A DNA stretch of 51,480 nt from an uncultured Pigmentiphaga sp. (GTDB lineage Bacteria > Pseudomonadota > Gammaproteobacteria > Burkholderiales > Burkholderiaceae_B): contig CALAGD010000025.1 in the NCBI GenBank assembly GCA_937891425.1, forward strand, positions 1 through 51,480, given 5' to 3'. Of the stretch, positions 16,655-25,404 are shown one piece after another. Under the pieces are notes generated by a model. That model ran no database searches. It was not told the DNA's origin and saw nothing but the letters and a program-made list of their open reading frames with translations. A program made the translations under genes and the position numbers. Each line of letters begins with the position of its first letter. The stretch's first letter is position 1.

Positions 16655-18130
16655 ATGTCCCAGTTCAAGTACGTACTGCTCTGGACCGACGCGGCGCTCT
16701 ACCTCCTGGTGATCGCGGTCCTGGTCTATGTCTGGCGGGTACGGCGCACGCCCACTTTGCGCGCTACCTGGCAACGGGTGCTGCACGACCGGGCAGCCAT
16801 GTGCTCGGCCATCATCATGCTGGTCTTCGTGACCATCGGGCTGCTTGACTCGGTACATTACCGCCCGGCGCTGCCGCCCGCGCCAGGCGCACCAACCAAT
16901 ACGCCGGTGGCCTGGTCTCCCGTTACCAAGTCGCTGCTCGATGCCGTGCTCGAGCGCACGACGCCAGCGGCCGAGCGCACCTGGTCGGCGCCGCTGGCAT
17001 ACCGGCAGCTGTTGAAGGAAACCGAGATCATCGACGGAGAACCAGTGCGCGACTTTCCCCGTCTGGTGCACGGGGGCGCTCATCTCGACGATCCCGAGTC
17101 ACAGTGGACGCGTGACGTGCTGACGCGGGCATCCTTGGGCCTGCTGGCAGGCGTGGCGGTGGCGGTGCTACTCGTGCTCGTCATCGCCGCCATACTGGCC
17201 GCGCGCTGGCGCCTCGGGTTTGCTACCGCCTTGCACGATATCTTTGCGGGCGTTACCAAGGTGCCCTGGCGCGCCATGCTGATCACCATCGCATTGTTGT
17301 GCATCGTGATGGGCGTGGTCGGGGCACTGGCAACCGGCTATCATGTGCTGGGCACTGACCGCACCGGCAACGACGTCCTGGTTCAGGCGCTCAAGAGCGT
17401 GCGTACCGCCCTGGTCATCGGCAGCCTCACCACGATCGCCATGCTGCCCTTCGCCCTTGGTTTCGGCCTGGCAGCCGGGTACTTCAAGGGCTGGATCGAC
17501 GACGTCATCCAGTACATCTACACCACGCTCACCGCCATTCCCGGCATCCTGCTGATCGCCGCGGCAGTGCTCATGCTGCAGGTGTACATCGATGCGCGTC
17601 CCGAGCTGTTCGTCACCAGTGCCCAACGGGCGGATGTGCGCCTGTTCATGCTGTGCGTAATCCTGGGCTTTACCGGCTGGGCCGGGCTGTGCCGCCTGCT
17701 GCGGGCCGAGGCGCTCAAGTTGCGCGAGCTCGAATTCGTGCAGGCCGCCCGCGCGTTCGGCGTAGGGCATACGCGCATCATCCTGCGTCACCTCTTGCCC
17801 AATGTCATGCATATCGTGCTCATCACGTCCGTGCTTGAGTTCTCTTCGCTGGTGCTGTTCGAGGCCGTGCTGTCGTACCTGGGCGTAGGCGTCGATCCCA
17901 GCATGAACTCGTACGGGTCGATGATCGACATGGCCCGCACTGAAATGGCGCGCGATCCCATGGTGTGGTGGAATCTGCTCGCGGCTTTCGTGTTCATGCT
18001 GGCCATCGTGCTGTCGGCCAATCTGTTTGCCGACGCCGTGCGTGATGCATTCGATCCGCGCGCGGCCGTGCTCACTCGCGTCAGCCGCCTGCGCCGGCTG
18101 GTGCGGGGCAAGGCGGGAGGCAAGGTATGA
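16655..18130 (+). CDS. ABC transporter permease (DppC/OppC type), extended
   Basis: Second permease, 491 aa, against about 280-340 for ordinary DppC/OppC proteins. The extra length is N-terminal and central: a membrane helix at about residues 10-27, a long hydrophilic section (about 70-145, probably periplasmic) and an extra helix pair near 153-225 before the conserved GTDRTGNDVLVQALKSVRTAL motif. The EAA loop is at about residues 350-387 (EALKLRELEFVQAARAFGVG, HLLPNVMHIVLI). It starts 3 bases after the first permease and overlaps the ATPase gene by 4 bases. Confidence 0.9.
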   Translation: MSQFKYVLLWTDAALYLLVIAVLVYVWRVRRTPTLRATWQRVLHDRAAMCSAIIMLVFVTIGLLDSVHYRPALPPAPGAPTNTPVAWSPVTKSLLDAVLERTTPAAERTWSAPLAYRQLLKETEIIDGEPVRDFPRLVHGGAHLDDPESQWTRDVLTRASLGLLAGVAVAVLLVLVIAAILAARWRLGFATALHDIFAGVTKVPWRAMLITIALLCIVMGVVGALATGYHVLGTDRTGNDVLVQALKSVRTALVIGSLTTIAMLPFALGFGLAAGYFKGWIDDVIQYIYTTLTAIPGILLIAAAVLMLQVYIDARPELFVTSAQRADVRLFMLCVILGFTGWAGLCRLLRAEALKLRELEFVQAARAFGVGHTRIILRHLLPNVMHIVLITSVLEFSSLVLFEAVLSYLGVGVDPSMNSYGSMIDMARTEMARDPMVWWNLLAAFVFMLAIVLSANLFADAVRDAFDPRAAVLTRVSRLRRLVRGKAGGKV

Positions 18131-20106
18131 GCAGCGTGGCGGAAACTCCCTTGCTCGAAGTGCGAAACCTCTCGGTCGGGTTCGATGACGAAACCGGCAT
18201 GCGCTTCGGCGTCAGGAATGCCAGCTTTGCCATCCGGCGCGGTGAGACCTTTGCCCTGGTGGGCGAGTCGGGCTGCGGCAAGAGCATGACTTCTCTGGCC
18301 ATCCTGCGTCTGCTGCCGGAAGCCGGCCGCATCGTGGGCGGGGAAGTCCGGCTCGAAGGGCAGGATCTATTGCGCCTGCCCGAACATGAAATGCGGCGTA
18401 TTCGCGGTGGGCGCATCGGCATCATCTTCCAGGAACCTTCTACCAGCCTCAATCCGATCATGCGGGTGGGCGACCAGATTATCGAGACCATCCGCACCCA
18501 TACCGGACTGCGAGGTTCGGCCGCTCGCGCCAAGGCCATCGAGTGGCTGGATCGGGTCGGCATCCCTGAACCCCAGCGGCGCATCGACGACTATCCCTTC
18601 CAGCTGTCGGGCGGGCAGAAACAACGCGTAATGATTGCGATCGCGCTTGCGGCCGAGCCCGATCTGCTGATCGCCGACGAGCCTACGACCGCGCTCGATG
18701 TGACCATCCAGGCGCAGGTGCTCGATCTCCTGGTGGAACTGCAGAAGGAACTTGGCATGGCCGTGCTGCTGATCACGCACGACCTTGCCGTAGTGCGCAA
18801 CATAGCCCACCACGTGGCGCTGATGTATGGCGGCGAGATCGTCGAGACAGCCCCGGCGGGCGACTTCTTTACACGGCCCCGACACCCCTACGCGCGGCTG
18901 CTGTTCGACGCCATTCCCAGCTTCGACAAGCGCGGCAGGCCGCTGGCTGGCATCTCGTCGGCAGAGCTGTTCGCCACGTTGCGTGGGACGGCCATCGCGC
19001 CAGAGCGTGACTTGCCGGTGGACGTCGTGCCCATGATCGGACCAGGCTGGGCGCCTTTCGGGCTGGTGCAGGAGACCACACTTGCCGGCGAGGTGGTGGG
19101 CACCGACGTGGGCGACGACGGACATGCGGCACGTGCCGGGTTCGAGGCAGGACGGAGTGGTGCTGCACCGGGTGAGGGCAGTGGAAGCATCGGCCCGGTT
19201 ACGACCCTGCCTGCCGGGTTCGGCCACGCCCTGCCCGCGCGCGGCAGGGCCCCGGACGATGGTCAGGTGGTGCTTGAAGTACGCGATCTGAAGGTACATT
19301 ACCCGATCCGCAAGGGCCTGTTGCGGCGTGTGGTGGGGTTGGTCAAGGCCGTCGACGGCGTGGATTTCACCCTGCGTCGGGGACGTACGCTGGCCTTGCT
19401 GGGTGAGTCGGGCTGCGGCAAGACCACGTCGGGCAAGGCCCTGCTGCGCCTGCTCGATCACAATGCCCACATCAGTGGCAGCGCGCGGTTGCAAGGCAGC
19501 GATATCCTGCACGCTTCGGCCAGCGAACTGAAAAAGTTGCGGCAACGCATCCAGATCGTATTCCAGGATCCGTTCGCCTCGCTCGACCCGCGCATGCGGG
19601 TAGGGGAAACGCTGGAAGAGGGCATGCTGGCGTTGCGTCCTGAATTCACCCGGGCTGAACGCCAGCGGCGCATCACCAACCTGCTTGAGCGCGTCGGCCT
19701 GCCGGCCGACTCTGCGAACCGGCATCCACACGAATTTTCCGGGGGGCAGCGGCAGCGGATCGCGATCGCACGCGCGCTCGCCGTATCACCCGAAATACTC
19801 ATCCTCGACGAGCCTACCTCAGCCCTGGACGTTTCGGTACAGGCGCAGATCCTCAACCTTCTGCGCGAACTGCAGGACGAGTTCGGCATGGCGTATCTGT
19901 TCATCACGCACAACTTCAGTGTGGTGGAGTACATTGCCGACGACATCGCCATCATGGATGCCGGGCGCATCGTCGAGGCCGGGACCGCCGAGAAGCTGCT
20001 GGTGCAGCCGGAACATGCCATCACGCAACGCCTGCTCAATGCCGTGCCACGTCTGCCTGCATCGGTTACCGATGGAGCCGGCATCGGTGCCGCGATGCGG
20101 CGCTGA
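18127..20106 (+). CDS. ABC transporter ATPase, two fused nucleotide-binding domains
   Basis: 659-aa ATPase corresponding to DppD and DppF in one chain, as in YejF/GsiA-type systems. Domain 1 has Walker A GESGCGKS (46-53), signature LSGGQKQR (about 160) and Walker B IADEPTTALD (about 183). Domain 2 has GESGCGKT (about 426), FSGGQRQR (about 537) and LDEPTSALD (about 560), each followed by the family H-loop (LLITHDLAVVRNIA; FITHNFSVVEYIAD). The linker (about residues 300-380), rich in Gly, Ala and acidic residues, is long and low-complexity. Completes the four-gene importer; the gene order matches yejABEF-like loci. Confidence 0.93.
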   Translation: MSSVAETPLLEVRNLSVGFDDETGMRFGVRNASFAIRRGETFALVGESGCGKSMTSLAILRLLPEAGRIVGGEVRLEGQDLLRLPEHEMRRIRGGRIGIIFQEPSTSLNPIMRVGDQIIETIRTHTGLRGSAARAKAIEWLDRVGIPEPQRRIDDYPFQLSGGQKQRVMIAIALAAEPDLLIADEPTTALDVTIQAQVLDLLVELQKELGMAVLLITHDLAVVRNIAHHVALMYGGEIVETAPAGDFFTRPRHPYARLLFDAIPSFDKRGRPLAGISSAELFATLRGTAIAPERDLPVDVVPMIGPGWAPFGLVQETTLAGEVVGTDVGDDGHAARAGFEAGRSGAAPGEGSGSIGPVTTLPAGFGHALPARGRAPDDGQVVLEVRDLKVHYPIRKGLLRRVVGLVKAVDGVDFTLRRGRTLALLGESGCGKTTSGKALLRLLDHNAHISGSARLQGSDILHASASELKKLRQRIQIVFQDPFASLDPRMRVGETLEEGMLALRPEFTRAERQRRITNLLERVGLPADSANRHPHEFSGGQRQRIAIARALAVSPEILILDEPTSALDVSVQAQILNLLRELQDEFGMAYLFITHNFSVVEYIADDIAIMDAGRIVEAGTAEKLLVQPEHAITQRLLNAVPRLPASVTDGAGIGAAMRR

Positions 20107-20158
20107 AGACCGCCCGCCCGCGTACAGTCGGGGGCGATCCGGGCCTTGGCAGGGCCCG

Positions 20159-20189
20159 TTTAGCGCGAGTGGGCAGAGTAGGTTAAAAT
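20159..20189 (+). promoter_or_regulatory. Possible tRNA-Ser promoter
   Basis: TAAAAT at 20184-20189 lies 72 bases before the tRNA with a poor TTTAGC -35 at 20159 (19-base spacing). Included only because a stable RNA gene needs a promoter after the converging GC-rich end of the ABC operon. Confidence 0.25.
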
Positions 20190-20261
20190 GCGGGCCGACC
20201 CTACCAGCGCCGTTTTTCTGCGGCGCGTCATGCGGGCCCCGCCCGCAGTCAGTCCATGAAC

Positions 20262-20349
20262 GGAAGCGTGGCCGAGTGGTTGAAGGCACCGGTCTTGAAA
20301 ACCGGCAAGGGGCAACCCTTCGTGAGTTCGAATCTCACCGCTTCCGCCA
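20262..20349 (+). tRNA. tRNA-Ser (anticodon UGA)
   Basis: 88 bases including an encoded CCA. The acceptor stem GGAAGCG (20262-20268) pairs with CGCTTCC (20339-20345), followed by discriminator G and CCA 20347-20349. The anticodon stem CCGGT/ACCGG encloses CTTGAAA, giving TGA at 20296-20298, which reads UCA and related serine codons. The long variable arm (class II tRNA) and the T-loop GTTCGAATC are present. Confidence 0.96.
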
Positions 20350-20548
20350 GTTGGTCAGACGCCGGCAACGCCCCAGCCCGACCCTCTCGATACCCGCGCC
20401 CTCGACCACGCACTTCCACACATCCGCATCCTGTGTCCAGCGTCAATGCGCGCACGGGCTGTCTGCTTGCAAGCATTCCTCATGGCCGCGCGTCGTGGAG
20501 GAGGTGCCGGATGGCGTGATGCATCCGCCATCCTGCGTGGCTGGAAAT

Positions 20549-20577
20549 CGTGGCAGCCGCGTTCACGCGGCCCCACG
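20549..20577 (-). terminator. Strong stem-loop after the leftward receptor gene
   Basis: CGTGG and GCCGCG (20549-20561) pair with CGCGGC and CCACG (20566-20577) around TTCA, with small internal mismatches. It lies 3 bases past the stop of the minus-strand Bug gene, and on that strand is followed by ATTTCC. It also separates the tRNA from convergent transcription. Confidence 0.55.
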
Positions 20578-20580
20578 TGT

Positions 20581-21570
20581 TTACTCTTCCACAGAAATGT
20601 TGGCTGATTTGGCCACCTGCTGCCATTGCTTCAGGTCGTGGTCAACCAGTTCCTCGAACTGCTTCGGATCCATCGGAGTGAGCTCGAGCGTAAGCCCGCG
20701 CAGTTGATCGGCGACCGCCGGATCGTCGATGGCAGTGCGCATCGCCGAGTAGATCTTCTGCACCACATCTTCAGGCGTGCCCTTCGGGGCCATGAAACCA
20801 TACCAGAACCCGCTGGTCAGGCCATCAATGCCACTTTCCTTGAGGGTCTTCACGTCGGGCATGCTCTTCAGCCTTGCACCGGCGGTAACGCCCAGCGGCT
20901 TCACCTTGCCGCTTTCCAGCATGGCGCGGCCCGACGCGGGCGTTGCCCAGGTCATGGTGACGCGTTCGGCGGCCGTATCGACCAGCGATGCTGCGGTACC
21001 CTTGTAAGGGATGTGCAGCAGGCGAACCTTGGCCTGCGAGCTCAGCAGTTCGGACGCCAGCTGGTGGGGCGTACCCGCTCCAGGGGTGGCGTACGACACC
21101 GACTCGGGCTTCTGACGAGCGATCTCGATGAGTTCTTCGACACTGTTGGTCTTGAAGTTCTGCGCCACGACCAGAACCATGGGCTGGTCACCCACCAGGA
21201 TCACCGGGCGCAGGTCGCGCAGGGTGTCGTAGGCGGGCCTGGCAGCGGTGGCCTGCCGCGTAATGACAGCGTTGGACGCCATCAGCAGCACCTGCCCGTC
21301 GGGTTTGGCGTCGATGACGTACTTCACGCCGATGTCGCCGCCCGCGCCAGGCCGGTTCTCGACGATGACGGGCACGCCCAGCAGTTCGGCCAGCTTGGGA
21401 CCGATGATGCGGGGAATGGCATCGTTGGTTGCGCCCGCCGTGTACGGAACGATGATACGGATCGGGCCATTCGGGAACTCGTTGGCCTGTGCCGGAGCAT
21501 AGGCCGCGAACGTTCCACACGCAATGCACAGTGCCAGCAGCGTGCGCCGGCGATTAAAACGGGTGAACAT
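20581..21570 (-). CDS. Bug/TctC-family periplasmic solute receptor
   Basis: 329-aa receptor of the tripartite tricarboxylate transporter type. Signal peptide MFTRFNRRRTLLALCIACGTFAAYAPAQA precedes NEFPNGPIRIIVPYTAGATND, the standard family opening. HIPYKGTAASLVDTAAERV and LPDVKTL-like segments are present. ATG 21570 is chosen because AAGGAGG lies 7 bases upstream; a TTG at 21576 adds two residues. It is the last gene of the leftward aromatic operon, 146 bases after the CoA-transferase gene, and may bring in that pathway's substrate. No membrane partners nearby. Confidence 0.92.
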   Translation of the reverse strand: MFTRFNRRRTLLALCIACGTFAAYAPAQANEFPNGPIRIIVPYTAGATNDAIPRIIGPKLAELLGVPVIVENRPGAGGDIGVKYVIDAKPDGQVLLMASNAVITRQATAARPAYDTLRDLRPVILVGDQPMVLVVAQNFKTNSVEELIEIARQKPESVSYATPGAGTPHQLASELLSSQAKVRLLHIPYKGTAASLVDTAAERVTMTWATPASGRAMLESGKVKPLGVTAGARLKSMPDVKTLKESGIDGLTSGFWYGFMAPKGTPEDVVQKIYSAMRTAIDDPAVADQLRGLTLELTPMDPKQFEELVDHDLKQWQQVAKSANISVEE

Positions 21571-21716
21571 TTTCAATCCTCCTTGATGGGACTTCAGGTA
21601 GAGCAGACGAGTTGGGGTGGTGATTCAGTGAACCTGACGTACAGTGTGAAAAAACCGGTTGTCGCATGCACGGAAACAACTTGCCGCGCAGCGGGAAATG
21701 ACCGGAGAGACCGTGC

Positions 21717-22952
21717 TCAGATAATTCCCGTCTCACGCAAGGCGTGAATCTGTTCTTCGTTCAGGCCGCAGAGCTCAGTCAGCACTTCGGTCGTGTTGGC
21801 ACCCAGCACCGGCACCGTGCCGTACTGCATGGGGGTATCGGAATACTTGATGGGGTTCGCAATAAGCCTGATCGATCCGGCCAGCTCGTGTGGCACCGTA
21901 ATCACCATTTCACGGGCCTGCGTCTGCGGATGCTCAAGCGCCTGCTTGATGTTGTTGATGGGGCCGCACGACACGTCGCGCTCCTCAAGGGCGGCGATCA
22001 GGTCGGCCTGGTTGTGCCTGAGGAGCTCCTCCTGCAGCATGGGGATCAGCACGTCACGGTTGCGGATGCGCGACGGATTCGTCCTGAAGCGTTCATCCTC
22101 CGCCCATTCGGACCGGCCAAGTACCAGGCACAGGTCCGCAAACTGCCTGTCGTTGCCCACGGCGATGATGAGGTGGCCATCGGCACAGCGGAATACCTGG
22201 TATGGCACCAGGTTCGCGTGCGCATTTCCCATGCGGCCCGGTATCTTGCCCGAGACCAGGTAATTCAGGTTCATGTTGGCCAGCGCACCCACCACCACAT
22301 CGAACAGGGCGAGGTCGATGTGCTGGCCCTTGCCGGTACGCTGGCGCGCGTTCAGTGCCCCCAGCACGGCGATGGCCGTGTACATGCCCGTCATGAGGTC
22401 GGCGAACGCGACGCCCAGCTTCTGCGGCCCTCCGCCTGGCAGGTCGTCGCGCTCCCCGGTGATGCTCATCAGTCCGCCCATGCCCTGGAAGATGAAGTCG
22501 TAGCCGGGGCGATCCCGTAGGGGACCGGTCTGGCCGAACCCGGTAATCGAGCAGTAAATGAGGCGTGGGTTGATCTCCCTTAGCGATTCATAATCCAGCC
22601 CGTAACGTTTCAGCGTGCCGACCTTGTAGTTCTCCATGAAGATGTCGCACGAGGCTGCCAGTTTGCGGATGATGTCCTGGCCTTCCGGAGTGGCAATGTT
22701 CAGCGTGACCGATTTCTTGCCGCGGTTGGCGCTCAGGAAATAAGCCGAGTCGGTGGTCTCGCGGCCTTCCTTGTCGTGCAGGAACGGAGGGCCGGCGGCC
22801 CGCACGTCGTCGCCTGTTTTCGGGCGTTCGATCTTGATGACTTCAGCGCCCATGTCGGCAAGTATCTGGGTTGCCCATGGTCCTGCAAGAATACGCGTGA
22901 CGTCCAGGACGCGAATTCCGTGCATTGCGCCCATGTCGTTCTGCTCTAGCAT
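21717..22952 (-). CDS. CaiB/BaiF-type CoA-transferase (family III)
   Basis: Class III CoA-transferase, 411 aa, moves CoA between acyl groups. It has the family opening HGIRVLDVTRILAGPWATQILADMGAEVIKIERP, then NRGKKSVTLNI and the segment GVAFADLMTGMYTAIAVL that carries the catalytic Asp. GYDFIFQGMGGLMSITG and the C-terminal VPVLGANTTEVLTELCG also fit. ATG 22952 is used; TTG 22964 and ATG 22934 are alternatives and none has a clear ribosome site. Seventy-seven bases after the SDR gene in the same operon, so it likely activates or recycles a CoA thioester of the pathway. Confidence 0.92.
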   Translation of the reverse strand: MLEQNDMGAMHGIRVLDVTRILAGPWATQILADMGAEVIKIERPKTGDDVRAAGPPFLHDKEGRETTDSAYFLSANRGKKSVTLNIATPEGQDIIRKLAASCDIFMENYKVGTLKRYGLDYESLREINPRLIYCSITGFGQTGPLRDRPGYDFIFQGMGGLMSITGERDDLPGGGPQKLGVAFADLMTGMYTAIAVLGALNARQRTGKGQHIDLALFDVVVGALANMNLNYLVSGKIPGRMGNAHANLVPYQVFRCADGHLIIAVGNDRQFADLCLVLGRSEWAEDERFRTNPSRIRNRDVLIPMLQEELLRHNQADLIAALEERDVSCGPINNIKQALEHPQTQAREMVITVPHELAGSIRLIANPIKYSDTPMQYGTVPVLGANTTEVLTELCGLNEEQIHALRETGII

Positions 22953-23029
22953 GTGTTGACTCAACGTAGTTGTGTGTATCTGTTCGTGGTTATGTGGCGT
23001 GCATTCGTATTGCGCCCGGTCCGGTTCAC

Positions 23030-23692
23030 TCAGTAGTTGATGTGCAACCCGCCGTTCACGGCAATGTGCTCACCTGTCAGGTAACGGCTCTCACTCGACA
23101 GCAGATGGCAAACCGTGGGCGCCACTTCGTCCGGCGTAGACCACCGGCCCAACGGAATCTGCTTGCGGTAGGTCTCCGCGAAACGCTCGCTGCGTATGGG
23201 CTCCGTCATTGCGGTTTCCACCACACCGAAACTGACGGTGTTCACGCGCACCCCATACTTGCCCCATTCGCGCGCGGCTGACACGGTCAGCGCGTGTAGC
23301 CCAGCCTTCGATGCGGCGTAGTGGGCCTGGCCGATCGTGCCCCGACGTCCCGCATCCGACGCAATGTTCACGATTGCTCCCTCGCAATCCCGCCCACATT
23401 TGCGCGCGTCGATCAGGTATGCTCCGACGTGCCCGAAATGTTCCAGCGTTCGTTCAATCGTTGATGGGGCCCACCCGGGGTCTGCGACGTTACCCTGCAG
23501 GAACAGTACCGAACCGGCTTCTTCAGAGCCATTGTCTTCCTGTCCGGCTGAGGGTGGAGTGACGCGTGCCACGCTCACGACACGGCCACCGCGCTGGACG
23601 ATGGCCCGGGTGATCGCCAGGCCAATGCCGCGCGTTCCGCCAGTGACGATGTACACGCGATTGCGCAGACCATCATGGATTGCAGCCGTCAT
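23030..23692 (-). CDS. Short-chain dehydrogenase/reductase
   Basis: 220-aa classical SDR, somewhat short. The cofactor motif TGGTRGIG is at about residues 17-24. The catalytic Ser lies in VNIASDAGRRGT and the Tyr-Lys pair in YAASKAGL. The C-terminus SRYLTGEHIAVNGGLHINY is typical. It overlaps the preceding dehydratase gene by 4 bases, so the two are coupled and may act on consecutive intermediates (hydration then oxidation, or the reverse). Substrate unknown. Confidence 0.88.
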   Translation of the reverse strand: MTAAIHDGLRNRVYIVTGGTRGIGLAITRAIVQRGGRVVSVARVTPPSAGQEDNGSEEAGSVLFLQGNVADPGWAPSTIERTLEHFGHVGAYLIDARKCGRDCEGAIVNIASDAGRRGTIGQAHYAASKAGLHALTVSAAREWGKYGVRVNTVSFGVVETAMTEPIRSERFAETYRKQIPLGRWSTPDEVAPTVCHLLSSESRYLTGEHIAVNGGLHINY

Positions 23693-24534
23693 GGCTCAGC
23701 CCTCGACACGGTTATCGTCAGGCAGGTTCTGGAGTCCTGCACCACCCGCAACTGCATGGTTTCTCCAGCGGCGGCGCGCGCTTCTATCTGCAGCGGTTGC
23801 ACGGTATATGCCGGGTGATGCGAGCGATACTCGACCACGGTGCCTCGCAGGTCAGCACGCGAAGGAACGCATTCCAGCGCGTGCAGCAACAGCAGTTTCG
23901 CCTGCACGAGGATGCCGGGCAGCCCTTCCACGCCTCGCGTGTAGTCGGCATCGAAATGGATCCTGTGGCTGTTGAACATGATCGCCGAAAAGCGGAACAC
24001 GTCGATCTCGTCGATGCTTACGGTCCGCACGGTACGCCAGTCGGCACGGTGTTCCGGGACAGCTGGTGGGCGGCGTGTGTCCGCACGCACGGAGGCTTCC
24101 TGCCTGGTGGCCGGTCGATAAATGACCGAACTTGTCTCGCTGATGCCTAACGTATCGCCGGCAAAATACCGCCGTTCGAACTGGTAGACCGCCAGCGGCC
24201 CGCTGCTGCCCGATTTCTCGGCAAAATCTCCGGGAACAATGCGGCATTCGACGTCGTCACCCACGCGCAGGTTCTCCTGCACCCATATGCGTGCGCCCCC
24301 GAACAGTCGTTGTTCATAGGGGTGATGCGGCAGAGTGGGGTCGTCCAGCGGCAGGCCATCCGGCGCCATCGCCGAGCGCGTCACCAAGGGCTGGCATAGC
24401 ACCGTATGCCAGCCAAGAGGCAACGGTGCGCCGTCGCCGTACCCCGCGTCGACATCGTTGCGTCCCAGCGTCGCGGCAATGCGACGCAGGGTCAGCGAGG
24501 AAATGCGTTCACGCATGGCCGGCATAGTCTGCAT
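23689..24534 (-). CDS. HTD2/MaoC-like hot-dog dehydratase (itaconyl/mesaconyl-CoA hydratase-like)
   Basis: 281-aa double hot-dog protein. The N-terminal half (GDGAPLPLGWHTVLCQP, then VTRSAMAPDGLP and RLFGGARIWVQENLRVGD) and the C-terminal active-site block (FRFSAIMFNSHRIHFDADYTR) match hydroxyacyl-thioester dehydratase type 2 and mesaconyl/itaconyl-CoA hydratases. It probably adds or removes water from a CoA thioester. The ATG follows directly on the hydrolase stop (TGAATG), and the stop overlaps the SDR start, so the three genes are tightly coupled. Specific substrate is inferred only as a CoA ester, consistent with the CoA-transferase downstream. Confidence 0.8.
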   Translation of the reverse strand: MQTMPAMRERISSLTLRRIAATLGRNDVDAGYGDGAPLPLGWHTVLCQPLVTRSAMAPDGLPLDDPTLPHHPYEQRLFGGARIWVQENLRVGDDVECRIVPGDFAEKSGSSGPLAVYQFERRYFAGDTLGISETSSVIYRPATRQEASVRADTRRPPAVPEHRADWRTVRTVSIDEIDVFRFSAIMFNSHRIHFDADYTRGVEGLPGILVQAKLLLLHALECVPSRADLRGTVVEYRSHHPAYTVQPLQIEARAAAGETMQLRVVQDSRTCLTITVSRAEP

Positions 24535-25383
24535 TCAATCAGTACCACGCAGGAAAAGGCGGGTCAGTTCCACGAACTCGCGCTGTCGCTCGATCTGGAC
24601 CCAGTGCCCGCACTTGCTGAACACGTGAAGGTCGGCGTTGGGTGCGTTCTCCGCGATGCGATGGCCACAGATAACGGGAACCATCCGGTCTTCCCGTCCG
24701 TGCAGCACCAGGATCGGGTTCTCGATCGTGCGGAAGCGCTCTTCCGGAATGCCCTTGACGGTCTGCGGGCCATCCTGCTTCGGCTCCGGAAAGAGCTTGC
24801 GATAGGCCGCCATGCCGCCGGCGTACACCGTAACCTGGTAACGTTGCCGCACCATTTCAGGCGTGACGTGGCTGGGATCGTAAGGAAACGCACGCAGCAG
24901 GGTCGCCATGTTCTCTTCCGAGGGCTCGTAGTGCCACGAGCTGCCCGCATTGCTCGACTCGCGGACGAATTCGCCCGCCGGTGTGCCCATCAGCACCATG
25001 CGCCGCACGCGCTGCGGGTTGCGCATGGCGAGCGCCAGCGCCAGGGCGCCACCGAACGAATTGCCAATGAGGTCGGCCTGTTCGATGTTCAACGCATCCA
25101 TGAAGTCGAGGATGTGCCTGGTCCAGACCTTGATGTTGTAGTTCTCGTCAGCGGGTCTTTCGGTGAAGCCGAACCCGACGATGTCGGGCGCAATCACGCG
25201 AAAATCCCGCGCAAGTTCGGGCATGATGCCGTGCCAGTTTTCATGGCCCGTGACGCCGGCGCCCGATCCGTGCAGGCAGATCACCGGAAATCCCTCGCCG
25301 GCCTCCTGGTAGTTCGTCTGGATGCCGCCGGCCGAGATGAACTTGCCGATGGCAGGGTGATCGATGGTTGGCCTGACAAACAT
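24535..25383 (-). CDS. Alpha/beta hydrolase, meta-cleavage product hydrolase type
   Basis: 282-aa hydrolase like BphD/XylF/TodF, which cleave the C-C bond of ring-fission products. The oxyanion segment HGSGAG (38-43), the nucleophile elbow GNSFGG with Ser109, the Asp in LHGREDRMVP (Asp232) and the His in CGHWVQIER (His260) complete the triad. AAGGAA precedes the ATG. It lies 21 bases after the dihydrodiol-dehydrogenase-like SDR gene and in the same operon as a Rieske dioxygenase and a LigAB-type extradiol dioxygenase, which strongly supports a ring-fission role. Confidence 0.88.
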   Translation of the reverse strand: MFVRPTIDHPAIGKFISAGGIQTNYQEAGEGFPVICLHGSGAGVTGHENWHGIMPELARDFRVIAPDIVGFGFTERPADENYNIKVWTRHILDFMDALNIEQADLIGNSFGGALALALAMRNPQRVRRMVLMGTPAGEFVRESSNAGSSWHYEPSEENMATLLRAFPYDPSHVTPEMVRQRYQVTVYAGGMAAYRKLFPEPKQDGPQTVKGIPEERFRTIENPILVLHGREDRMVPVICGHRIAENAPNADLHVFSKCGHWVQIERQREFVELTRLFLRGTD

Positions 25384-25404
25384 GTTGGTTCCTTCTCGAG
25401 TGGG

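Noticed and set aside
20350..20580. Second copy of the tRNA-Ser 3' end as an attachment site
   Set aside because: I found no repeat of the tRNA T-arm/acceptor sequence downstream, and no integrase gene.
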